Source: UBA685 sp002299005 (GTDB taxonomy: Bacteria > Pseudomonadota > Alphaproteobacteria > Puniceispirillales > Puniceispirillaceae). Taken from it: DNA of 12,166 bases. Positions 5,855 to 12,166 of the stretch are shown here, piece by piece. The position numbers and the translations under genes are program-made. Positions within the stretch are counted from its first letter, which is position 1. The number at the start of each line of letters is the position of its first letter. The notes under the pieces were generated by a model. The model worked only from the letters and a program-made list of their open reading frames with translations, was not told where the DNA came from and searched no databases. The stretch lies in the NCBI GenBank assembly GCA_963966775.1, contig CAXAAH010000044.1:1-12166 (forward strand), given 5' to 3'.

Positions 5855-6652
5855 ATGCAGCGCAACGACCTTATCGCCTTCATTGAACAGACGGGCGCGA
5901 AATTAAATCGCGGCATCGCTGGCATTGGGTTTGCCGCAAAGACTTTAATCGGTGCGGTGAGCATCGTCATCTTTGGCAGATCGCGCGCGCAACCAATGCG
6001 TTTGCGCCACCTTATCTCAGAAATTAATATTGCGGGCGTCCAAGCTTTGCCGGTTGTCATCTTAATGTCTGCGATGATTGGCGTCATGCTTGCGATTCAA
6101 GGCATTTACTCATTGCGCGTTTTTGGCGCTGAAACACAAGTGACCTATGGGCTTGCGCTGTCTATTCCGCGTGAATTTGCGCCGCTTATTACAGGCATTC
6201 TTGTTGCCGGTCGCTCAGGCTCACAATTGACAAGCCGTGTAGGCTCTATGCGCCTGAATGGTGAGATTGATGCGCTGATGGTGATGGGCATCTCGCCGAC
6301 CCGCTTTGTGGTCGCCCCCTCGCTTCTTGGCCTGGCTATCAGCCTGCCTATTTTGGTTGCCATTGCCAATCTTGCCGCCTTTGGTGCCGCTGGCCTTTAT
6401 ATTGATGCAACCTTGGGCATAGGCCCGCAAGCTTATTGGGCAGATATCTTGTCTGTTGTCACCCTGACCGACCTTTATCACAGCTTTAGCAAATCACTTA
6501 TATTCGCCATCTTAATTGGCGCTGTTGGTATTTCCATTGGGATGGGGGTATCTGGCGGTGCGGATGTGTTGGGCAAAGCAACCACCTCATCTGTGGTCAC
6601 ATGTATCGCGGCGATTATTGCCGCTGATGCGATTTTCGCACTTGTGGCTTAG
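5855..6652 (+). CDS. mlaE: MlaE-family ABC transporter permease (phospholipid transport)
   Basis: Inner-membrane permease of an MCE-type lipid transporter, moving phospholipid between the inner and outer membranes. The 265 residues match the family. After a short amphipathic N-terminus come hydrophobic segments at about 62-84, 104-118, 150-177 and 211-231, with a last one at 243-264. The family signature EFAPLITGILVAGRSGSQL begins at residue 107 and ends near EIDAL, the region that couples to the ATPase. The ATG is preceded only by a weak GAGAG element. It is the first gene of a four-gene plus-strand operon; mlaF starts 22 bases after its stop. Confidence 0.93.
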   Translation: MQRNDLIAFIEQTGAKLNRGIAGIGFAAKTLIGAVSIVIFGRSRAQPMRLRHLISEINIAGVQALPVVILMSAMIGVMLAIQGIYSLRVFGAETQVTYGLALSIPREFAPLITGILVAGRSGSQLTSRVGSMRLNGEIDALMVMGISPTRFVVAPSLLGLAISLPILVAIANLAAFGAAGLYIDATLGIGPQAYWADILSVVTLTDLYHSFSKSLIFAILIGAVGISIGMGVSGGADVLGKATTSSVVTCIAAIIAADAIFALVA

Positions 6653-6674
6653 GCGCAGAGGAGGTCAGATAATC

Positions 6675-7487
6675 ATGTCAAATCAAGCGCAAAACAGACA
6701 AGCCCCGCCTATTACGGTGAAAAACCTGCAAGGCGGCTATAATGGCCAAGCGGTTATTCATGATTGCTCAATGGCGATTGACGCTGGTGAAATTGTTGTG
6801 ATTATGGGCGGTTCCGGCTCAGGCAAATCAACTTTCTTGCGCCACCTCATTGGCCTCAAAGAGCCTATGAAGGGTGATGTAGAGCTATTTGGTCAATCTC
6901 TTTATCAGGTCAATGAGTTTGAACGCCTAAAGCTTCTCAAAGGGATTGGCGTTGCCTTTCAGTCAGGCGCGATGCTGTCATCTTTGACGGTCGCACAGAA
7001 CGTCGCTTTGCCGATGATTGAGCATACAGATCTGGATGAAGAGACGATTGATCTTATCGTGCGGATGAAGCTTGATTTTGTTGGCTTGCTTGGCAAAGAA
7101 GATCTGCTGCCGTCTGAGCTATCGGGCGGTATGTTAAAGCGTGCGGCTGTGGCACGTGCCATCGCACTAGACCCGCGGCTAACCTTTATGGATGAGCCGT
7201 CTGCCGGCCTTGACCCTGTCATTGCGGCCGCACTTGACGAGCTTATCATCAAATTAAAAGAAACCTTAGGCATGTCTGTTGTTGTGGTAACGCACGAGCT
7301 TGAATCTGCCTTTAAGATTGCCGACCGCATTGTGGTGCTTGATAGAGGCTATATTATTTTTACCGGCACGGTTGAAGAGCTGAAAGCAAGTGATAGCCAA
7401 CGCATTCAAAACCTGATTAACCGTGTGCCAGAAGAAGAAGAATTTGATCCAGAAGCGCACCTAAAGCGCCTATTTGGTGAAGATTAA
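6675..7487 (+). CDS. mlaF: MlaF-family ABC transporter ATP-binding protein
   Basis: ATPase that powers the MlaE permease from the cytoplasmic face. In the 270-residue protein, Walker A GGSGSGKST is at 45-53, the Q-loop glutamine is Q96 (FQSGAM), the ABC signature LSGGM is at 149-153, Walker B ends in D173-E174 (FMDEPSAGLD), and the switch histidine is H207. The FQSGAMLSSLTV stretch is typical of MlaF and related Mce ATPases. A longer in-frame reading begins at 6516 inside mlaE, but the ATG at 6675 has a near-perfect GGAGGT site 9 bases upstream and gives the family N-terminus, so it is the start used. The acidic tail EEEEFDPEAHLKRLFGED is consistent with a regulatory C-terminus; that is inference. 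Confidence 0.95.
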   Translation: MSNQAQNRQAPPITVKNLQGGYNGQAVIHDCSMAIDAGEIVVIMGGSGSGKSTFLRHLIGLKEPMKGDVELFGQSLYQVNEFERLKLLKGIGVAFQSGAMLSSLTVAQNVALPMIEHTDLDEETIDLIVRMKLDFVGLLGKEDLLPSELSGGMLKRAAVARAIALDPRLTFMDEPSAGLDPVIAAALDELIIKLKETLGMSVVVVTHELESAFKIADRIVVLDRGYIIFTGTVEELKASDSQRIQNLINRVPEEEEFDPEAHLKRLFGED

Positions 7488-7502
7488 AAAGGGGACAAAC
7501 GC

Positions 7503-8603
7503 ATGAAGATCAAATCTTCTGATTTTACCGCAGGCCTGTTTGTGATTGGCGGTCTATTTGCCATCATCGCGATGTTTTTCGTCGTAAAGGGCCAATTGAA
7601 TAAACAAGATAGCTATTACAGCTATTTTAACAATGTCGCCGGGCTTCGTGCTGGCGCCTCTGTGGTTTATGAGGGCTATATTATTGGCACCGTCAATGAC
7701 ATCATCCCAGAAGCCACAGATAAGGGCATGACATTTCGCGTGAATTTTGGCGTACAAGAAGGATGGGCCATCCCGTCTGATAGTAATGCTGAAATCGCGG
7801 CGCTGTCTCTTTTATCGGCGCAATCAATTCAGATTGTCGCAGGCGGAGCAAAACCCCTGCCCATCGGTGCGCAAGTTGCCTCTCGTCCAGCAACAAATTT
7901 GATGGCTGATCTTGGCCGTACGGCTGACCAATTTGCCCAAATAGCCAGCACCAGCCTTGTCCCATTGCTTGCCACAATTGATGAATTGCTGAATGAAGAA
8001 GCAAGAGACGCTTTGAGCGGCATCACCGGCTTATCGGCAAGCGTTGGCGAGGGCGTCCCTGCCCTTATCGAGAGCGCAAACCGCACCGCAAGCAACCTAG
8101 AGCAAGCCTCTCAATCGGTGGCAGAGATGGCTGGCCAAGAGACACAGCAAGCTGTGGCACAAATGCTTGATGATATGACAGATGCCTCTGGCAATGTGAA
8201 TGAAGCCAGTGTGATTATCAATGATGCCTCTGAAGTGGCGGCGACACAATGGCTTGTGAATATCAGCCAAACCTTGGCACGTATCGACCGTTCAGCGGCG
8301 ACACTTGAGACTATCACGCAAACAGCGCTCGCAAGTGCTGAGAATGTCGAAAAACTGACAGGGCGTGATGTGAGCGGCAAGATTGTCACGCTGCTTGATA
8401 ATGTTGAGATCATCCGCAACAACCTTGAGATCGCAAGTGAGGCGGTGATTGTGGCCTCTGAAAATGCCGCAGACCTATCAGATGTTTCTGAAGACCGTAT
8501 CGATGCGTTCTTACAAAATCTTGAAAATGCCGCACTGAATGTCGAAGAGATGACCGCGCGCTTGCGTGATGACCCATCTATCATCATTAGGGGCTCGAAC
8601 TAA
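7503..8603 (+). CDS. mlaD: MlaD-family MCE-domain protein (lipid-binding subunit), long helical C-terminus
   Basis: Inner-membrane anchored, periplasmic substrate-binding component that forms the MCE ring over the permease. One transmembrane helix spans about 10-29. The MCE domain follows at about 37-115, with the characteristic start YFNNVAGLRAGASVVYEGY. From about 131 to 350 the protein is predominantly helical, rich in Ala, Glu, Asn and Ser with heptad-like spacing, unlike the 183-residue E. coli MlaD, which has little after the MCE domain. Long helical tails in MCE proteins can form a periplasmic channel (as in PqiB or YebT families), so a tube or needle toward the outer membrane is plausible. 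It follows mlaF by 15 bases with an AGGGG site 9-12 bases before the ATG. Confidence 0.93.
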   Translation: MKIKSSDFTAGLFVIGGLFAIIAMFFVVKGQLNKQDSYYSYFNNVAGLRAGASVVYEGYIIGTVNDIIPEATDKGMTFRVNFGVQEGWAIPSDSNAEIAALSLLSAQSIQIVAGGAKPLPIGAQVASRPATNLMADLGRTADQFAQIASTSLVPLLATIDELLNEEARDALSGITGLSASVGEGVPALIESANRTASNLEQASQSVAEMAGQETQQAVAQMLDDMTDASGNVNEASVIINDASEVAATQWLVNISQTLARIDRSAATLETITQTALASAENVEKLTGRDVSGKIVTLLDNVEIIRNNLEIASEAVIVASENAADLSDVSEDRIDAFLQNLENAALNVEEMTARLRDDPSIIIRGSN

Positions 8604-8637
8604 CGCTCTTTTAGGGTGCGTGAAAGGTAAAAAATTC

Positions 8638-9273
8638 ATGAAATCATTAACCAATATGACAGGCCAACAAACAGCCAAAACAAAGCGTTTGTCCATCGGG
8701 CGTACCGCATTTCTTGGCGCATCTCTTATGGCGCTTGCGGCCTGTTCATCTGCGCCGGCAAGAGACGCTGATATCTTTTATGATTTGCGCCCAGAGCTCG
8801 CTGAGACCAGCTATGGCTCATCGCAGGTGCTATTGGTGCAATCTGTTTCGGTTAAAGGTATACAATCAGCCAGACCGCTTGTTGTTGAGACAGCCACCTC
8901 ACCTGTTCAATTGCAGGATGTGCGCGGCCATCTATGGCATGAGGCGCCGTCCAGCCTGATTGAGACAGCGATAACAGATGCGCTTATTGCCGCTAGTCAG
9001 GATTTGGTGATTGGCACGAATGATACGGTTGATAATGAAGATTTGAGACTGAAAATCATCGTCTCTAAGTTTCATTTCACCCCATCACAAGCGGCTCATT
9101 TCGCCTTTGATGCGGTGCTAAAGAATAAGCGCGGACAAATTATTTCAAGCAAGCGCTATGATGTCTCAGAACCGCTATCAGGGACAGATTATAGCGACGC
9201 GGTTATCGCTCTTGAGAAGGCAATGACAAAGGCCCTAAAGGCTGTTCAAAAGGATATTGCGGCCGCGCTCTAG
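8638..9273 (+). CDS. ABC transporter auxiliary lipoprotein (PqiC-like)
   Basis: A 211-residue lipoprotein that most likely closes the lipid path at the outer membrane. The signal sequence has a basic N-region, a hydrophobic core (about 24-35) and the lipobox LAAC with modified Cys36. Ser follows at +2, which fits release to the outer membrane. The following YDLRP segment and the alpha/beta pattern match the ABC_trans_aux family found with MCE systems. A longer in-frame reading starts at 8566 within mlaD. The ATG at 8638 is preferred because it follows AAAGG and gives a normal signal peptide. It is 34 bases after mlaD and ends 5 bases from the convergent four-cysteine gene. The family is recognised from general layout and context, not from a strong motif. 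Confidence 0.8.
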   Translation: MKSLTNMTGQQTAKTKRLSIGRTAFLGASLMALAACSSAPARDADIFYDLRPELAETSYGSSQVLLVQSVSVKGIQSARPLVVETATSPVQLQDVRGHLWHEAPSSLIETAITDALIAASQDLVIGTNDTVDNEDLRLKIIVSKFHFTPSQAAHFAFDAVLKNKRGQIISSKRYDVSEPLSGTDYSDAVIALEKAMTKALKAVQKDIAAAL

Positions 9274-9278
9274 CGCGC

Positions 9279-9536
9279 CTAGCCCTTATCTAGCAAATCG
9301 TTCAGCTCGCCCACAGAGATATCTTCTAGATCTTGGGCGAGCTGATGTATCCCAACGGCTTCACCGCACCAATCATCATCAAATGTAGACGGCCAAATTG
9401 TGCCCATATCCTTTTCAGCATCTTCTGATGAAGGTGTTGGGGCATGGCGACGACAACGCCCTTCGGTGGCTTTTGTGGTCGCTGATTGCGGCATGATATC
9501 CCAATAGATGCAGTCTTTACATAATGTCTGTGCCAT
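9279..9536 (-). CDS. Small four-cysteine protein, probable zinc ribbon, function unknown
   Basis: An 85-residue soluble protein with C6-x2-C9, C28 (in GRCRRHAP) and C57 (in DWCGE). This is a spacing suited to one tetrahedral zinc or iron site. The blocks CxxC-x-W, GxCRR and DWCGE recur, as I recall, in small uncharacterised bacterial proteins. The tail from about 60 on is acidic and probably helical. The start ATG overlaps the stop of the HD-domain gene as ATGA, so translation of the two is probably coupled. It is the last gene of the minus-strand operon. No function is known to me; a metal-binding partner of the phosphodiesterase-like protein is a guess. Confidence 0.8.
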   Translation of the reverse strand: MAQTLCKDCIYWDIMPQSATTKATEGRCRRHAPTPSSEDAEKDMGTIWPSTFDDDWCGEAVGIHQLAQDLEDISVGELNDLLDKG

Positions 9537-10312
9537 CAGTGCGCCTCAAAATATGTCATGCTAGGTTTCAGCCTCTTATGAAGCATGCCGCCAGCAAGTG
9601 AGGCAAGGCCCTTTTCAGCGCATTGTGCCAAGAAACCATCACGTAACTGTGCGTGCGGTACTGATAGACGCTCTTCAAATTTAAGATTGGCTGTCAGCCT
9701 ATCAACCGATGCCTTTGGCAGGAACAAAGACGCAAACAGGTCTGCATCTAGCAATAATGAGAGGATATCATTGCCTTTGATAGAGTGCGCCTCTTCATCT
9801 GCGAGCGGGCTTGTTGCTAGCACCATCTCATAGAATAGGGCGATCAGGCGGCTGTCACATCCGCCTCTTATCAAACGTGGCAAAGCTTCATCACATGAAA
9901 GCGCCTCTTGCCAAAGGGCTGTTTTATTGCGCTTTGCACCAAGGTGGCGGTAATCATGAATAAGCGCCGCCACAATCAGGATATCACGCTCAATCTGGCT
10001 TATCTGCGCGGCATCTGCCAATAGGCCGCAAGCCAATATCACTTGCCCAATATGGGCGCTATTATGATAGGCATTCAGGCGCATAAGTTTGACCTGCTTT
10101 TTGGCAAGTGATTTTATCCCGCTATGCGATATGCCCGTTTTTTGACGCGCCTTAACAGGGCCCGACAGACCAGCCATTAGACAGCATTCATAGAGGGATA
10201 ATTGCGCCATTTCAGGTGATAATTGGCTCGGCATCATAGAGAGGCCAGACGGCCAGCGCAATGCTGCATACCCCCTATTCGCAAACCGATATTTCAGTCG
10301 TCGAGACCGCAT
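9536..10312 (-). CDS. HD-domain phosphohydrolase with a class I phosphodiesterase-like motif
   Basis: A 258-residue predicted metal-dependent phosphohydrolase. The motif YHNSAHIGQV (82-91) supplies H83 and H87. ALIHDYRHLG (116-125) supplies H119, D120 and H123, and LLLDAD (186-191) supplies the late Asp ligand. This order (YHNxxH, HDxxH, late D) matches class I cyclic nucleotide phosphodiesterases, where the first His is the proton donor. A simpler bacterial HD group (COG4339-like) shares YHNxxHI, so cAMP/cGMP hydrolysis is not proven. The first 80 residues lack a recognised domain and contain basic patches; no signal peptide is evident. The start ATG follows an AGGTG site. The gene lies 36 bases after the RsbW-like gene, and its stop overlaps the next start, so it belongs to the partner-switching operon. 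Confidence 0.78.
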   Translation of the reverse strand: MRSRRLKYRFANRGYAALRWPSGLSMMPSQLSPEMAQLSLYECCLMAGLSGPVKARQKTGISHSGIKSLAKKQVKLMRLNAYHNSAHIGQVILACGLLADAAQISQIERDILIVAALIHDYRHLGAKRNKTALWQEALSCDEALPRLIRGGCDSRLIALFYEMVLATSPLADEEAHSIKGNDILSLLLDADLFASLFLPKASVDRLTANLKFEERLSVPHAQLRDGFLAQCAEKGLASLAGGMLHKRLKPSMTYFEAH

Positions 10313-10348
10313 TTATCACCTACTTAAACTTGTGACCTTTTAAACGCA

Positions 10349-10747
10349 TCAAAAGGCAAAACGCAATGTCGCTCTATTGCCCTTATCGAGCATATCAAAA
10401 GACACTGAATCTGCTATCGCATTCACCAAGGTAAGACCATGGCCCCCTTCTTCGGGCTTGCGATGTTCATTATTCCATTGTGAGGCATCTGATGGCGGCG
10501 CATTATCGGTAATCTCAATCTGCAAATTTGTGCCATCAAACAAAAAGCGCATCTTAAAATACCCGCTGTCACTGCCCCCATCAAAGCCATAGCGGATGAT
10601 ATTTTGCAGGATTTCACCAACAACAATATTCACATCCAGCTCTTTATCCGCGTAATTATGCCCCTGCAAAACACCGCGCACACAAGCGCGCGCAGATGAC
10701 AGGCTCTCAGCTAGCGCAACAAAGGAAAATTCACCTGCATCAATCAT
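10349..10747 (-). CDS. RsbW-type anti-sigma / serine-protein kinase (HATPase_c_2)
   Basis: A 132-residue GHKL-fold ATPase of the single-domain kind that binds and inhibits a sigma factor or phosphorylates a STAS-domain antagonist. The N box GEILQN has E45 and N49, the G1 box is ITDNAPP (D81), and the G2 box is GGHGL at 101-105. Length and the isolated domain fit RsbW/SpoIIAB/BtrW proteins and exclude a full histidine kinase. It overlaps the upstream phosphatase gene by ATGA, which indicates coupled, roughly balanced synthesis. The pair suggests a partner switch in which the phosphatase reactivates a STAS protein that this kinase inactivates. That STAS protein and the sigma factor are not in the window. 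Confidence 0.9.
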   Translation of the reverse strand: MIDAGEFSFVALAESLSSARACVRGVLQGHNYADKELDVNIVVGEILQNIIRYGFDGGSDSGYFKMRFLFDGTNLQIEITDNAPPSDASQWNNEHRKPEEGGHGLTLVNAIADSVSFDMLDKGNRATLRFAF

Positions 10748-12018
10748 GCGCCCTGCCCCCCAGCAACTGCGTCTGGCTTTGTTAAGACCAGTATCGTGGC
10801 ATCATCATGCGTTGATAATTTACCTTGCTCAAACAGGCCAATAATGCCCTGCACCTTCTCGACAGCAGACGTGCCAGGCAAGCGGCGTGACAGGCTTGCA
10901 AGACCGCTTAAGCCTACTTCCCTGCCTCTAAACTCTGCCTCAGTAATGCCATCGGTTGTTAAAAACAAATGCGCGTTTGTTACATTAAAAGCATGTTCTG
11001 TTAATTCATCCGCGCTATAGGGCACAAGGCCGAGCGGGACTGTCTGCGATTCAATCGTATCAAGCGCCTCTGTATCATTGCGCACAATAATCGCCGCGCC
11101 ATGACCACAATTCACAAACAAAACATCGCCTGTATCACAATCAAGCCAGCCAATGGCAAAAGTCACGAATTTATCAGAGCGCACGTCTAAGAATTCATTA
11201 TTAATCGCATTCGCTATCTCGCTCGCACCCTTATTCTCACGCGCAAGGCGCCTGAATAACGCGATAGAGCGCGCCATCATAAGGGAGGCCGTAATCCCCT
11301 TACCAGCGACATCCCCCTGACAAAAAGCCAGCCTGTCACCGACGCGCATATGGTCAAAAAAATCACCTGAAAGCTGGCGCGCAGGTATCACATGCCCCGC
11401 CGCAAACCCATCAGGATCAGGGGCCGGCAGTAAACTTGCTTGCGCTTCTTCTGCCTGACTTAAATCGCGCTGTAAGAGCTGGTCGGAAATCGCCTGTTGG
11501 GTAAGCTCAACATTCGAAAGCGCTAAGGCTAATATTTCTGCCAGCGCTTCAAGCAAGGTTAAATCAGCGGCTGAAAAATTGCCAATCTTGTCACCTTCAC
11601 GCCGATTAATCGCCTGAATAGCGCCAAAGGTTTTATCTTTTGATTTTACAGGTGCGGTGGCGGTTGAAAGTGTCTGAAACCCAGAAGAGCTATCAGCCCC
11701 TTTGAAATGCGCTTTATCTTTGGTCGCATCAGCCACCAGCTCGCCTTCGCCTTCGGTAAAGGCGCGGCCGACAAGCCCTTTATCTTGCGGCACCTTCAGG
11801 CCCGTCACATCGACAGGGCCCACACAGACAACACATTCAAGCACAGTCTCATCAGGGCGGTGCAGGAATAACGAGCCTGCCTCTGCCGATAATGTTTCAA
11901 GCACATAAGGCAAGGCCCATTGCAAGCCGTCAATCGCATCACCTGTTTGGGCGAAACGACGCATCAGGCCACTTAAAAGGTCAAGATGGTCTAGCTGATT
12001 TGGGTTTTGGGTGCTCAT
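10744..12018 (-). CDS. RsbU-type PP2C phosphatase with N-terminal GAF domain
   Basis: A 424-residue cytoplasmic signalling phosphatase. A GAF sensory domain covers about 25-172, with the typical end FGAIQAINRR. A short helical linker (about 172-200) leads to a SpoIIE-type PP2C domain from about 205 to 415. Metal and catalytic motifs are complete: GDFFDH (D219), GDVAGKG (D236), NCGHG (303-307), TTDG (D356) and HDDAT (D405, D406). It would dephosphorylate a serine on a STAS antagonist when the GAF domain senses its ligand, which is unknown. No membrane segment is seen. ATG at 12016-12018 follows AGGA by 7 bases. Its TGA overlaps the RsbW-like start. The upstream partial gene ends 35 bases before it on the same strand, so this may not be the first gene of the operon. 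Confidence 0.93.
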   Translation of the reverse strand: MSTQNPNQLDHLDLLSGLMRRFAQTGDAIDGLQWALPYVLETLSAEAGSLFLHRPDETVLECVVCVGPVDVTGLKVPQDKGLVGRAFTEGEGELVADATKDKAHFKGADSSSGFQTLSTATAPVKSKDKTFGAIQAINRREGDKIGNFSAADLTLLEALAEILALALSNVELTQQAISDQLLQRDLSQAEEAQASLLPAPDPDGFAAGHVIPARQLSGDFFDHMRVGDRLAFCQGDVAGKGITASLMMARSIALFRRLARENKGASEIANAINNEFLDVRSDKFVTFAIGWLDCDTGDVLFVNCGHGAAIIVRNDTEALDTIESQTVPLGLVPYSADELTEHAFNVTNAHLFLTTDGITEAEFRGREVGLSGLASLSRRLPGTSAVEKVQGIIGLFEQGKLSTHDDATILVLTKPDAVAGGQGA

Positions 12019-12053
12019 GATCGCATCCTGATTTTTGGGTAGACTTTATTGTC

Positions 12054-12166
12054 TTAGCCAAAACTACCTGGCGCGATATCATCACCAGACGGCGCGCTCG
12101 CCGGCTCTTCAGACGCGTCTTGAGCTGGCGCCGGTGCGGCTGTAGGCGCGGCTGTAGGTGCGGCAG
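12054..12166 (-). CDS. C-terminal tail of an Ala/Pro-rich protein, cut by the window edge
   Basis: The last 36 codons of a gene that enters from the right edge. The visible part is Ala/Pro-rich (AAPTAAPT and related), becomes acidic (QDASEE) and ends in DDIAPGSFG before TAA at 12054-12056. Such tails are low-complexity linkers or extensions and do not identify a family. Strand and 35-base spacing suggest it may be cotranscribed with the phosphatase gene, which would make it a candidate for the missing STAS protein or target; this is a guess. Confidence 0.6.
   Translation of the reverse strand, partial: AAPTAAPTAAPAPAQDASEEPASAPSGDDIAPGSFG
12133..12166 (-). repeat. 12-bp tandem repeat coding the Ala/Pro tail
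   Basis: GGTGCGGCTGTA (12133-12144), GGCGCGGCTGTA (12145-12156) and the start of a third unit (12157-12166) form a 12-bp tandem array that may continue beyond the edge. It encodes the AAPT repeat of the partial protein; in-frame 12-bp units keep the reading frame if the copy number changes. Confidence 0.75.

Noticed and set aside
6516..6674. An in-frame N-terminal extension of the MlaF reading frame that begins inside mlaE.
   Set aside because: The extension overlaps conserved mlaE sequence and has no family similarity, whereas the ATG at 6675 has a near-perfect ribosome binding site.
6959..7330. A 123-residue open frame on the minus strand opposite mlaF.
   Set aside because: Its Ser-rich composition and position over the conserved ATPase motifs mark it as a shadow of the real gene.
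8111..8587. A 158-residue open frame on the minus strand opposite mlaD.
   Set aside because: It is rich in Ser, Ala, Thr and Ile, as expected from the reverse of the helical mlaD tail, and has no ribosome site or recognisable motif.
8566..8637. An in-frame extension of the lipoprotein into mlaD.
   Set aside because: It would bury the signal peptide behind 24 extra residues; the ATG at 8638 gives a normal lipoprotein signal.
12029..12056. AGAC/GTCT inverted arms between the edge gene and the phosphatase gene, considered as a terminator.
   Set aside because: Only four pairs, with no T run on the minus strand, so it does not separate the two genes.

Overview
The window looks like a piece of an alphaproteobacterial chromosome of moderate GC content. 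This rests on gene content and protein style: a tRNA-Ala(UGC) with an encoded CCA end, alanine dehydrogenase divergent from an AsnC/Lrp regulator, a SelO of the short alphaproteobacterial type, and an Mla-like lipid transport operon with a PqiC-type lipoprotein. A marine lineage such as SAR116 is possible, but the sequence alone does not settle it. Genes are densely packed in short operons. No insertion sequence, phage gene, CRISPR array or rRNA is visible.

Layout. 1-80: tRNA-Ala on the minus strand with its own likely promoter. 185-2077: alanine dehydrogenase (minus, with a clear intrinsic terminator) divergent from an AsnC/Lrp regulator (plus). The AT-rich space between them carries a perfect palindrome that is a candidate operator. 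2087-3499: a SelO-type protein AMPylase (minus) that ends in a small tandem repeat. 3694-4854: an orphan Rieske non-haem iron oxygenase (plus). 4886-5587: an orphan ParA-type ATPase (minus) that starts at TTG, behind a strong ribosome binding site and a long imperfect hairpin. 5855-9273: a four-gene plus-strand operon, mlaE-mlaF-mlaD-lipoprotein, for a retrograde or anterograde phospholipid transporter of the MCE class. 9279-12018: a compact minus-strand operon, read from right to left: GAF-PP2C phosphatase (RsbU type), HATPase anti-sigma-type kinase (RsbW type), HD-domain phosphohydrolase with a cyclic-nucleotide-phosphodiesterase-like motif, and a four-cysteine mini-protein. Two of its three junctions are ATGA stop/start overlaps. 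12054-12166: the Ala/Pro-rich tail of a gene cut by the window edge.

How the parts work together. Alanine dehydrogenase and its neighbour regulator form a familiar alanine catabolism unit. The Mla-like genes encode permease, ATPase, substrate-binding MCE protein and a periplasm-facing lipoprotein, which together make one envelope lipid transporter. The RsbU/RsbW pair implies partner-switching control of a sigma factor or other target. Its STAS anti-anti-sigma partner and its sigma factor are not in the window, and the phosphodiesterase-like HD protein in the same operon suggests a possible second-messenger link. This last operon is the most interesting part of the window.
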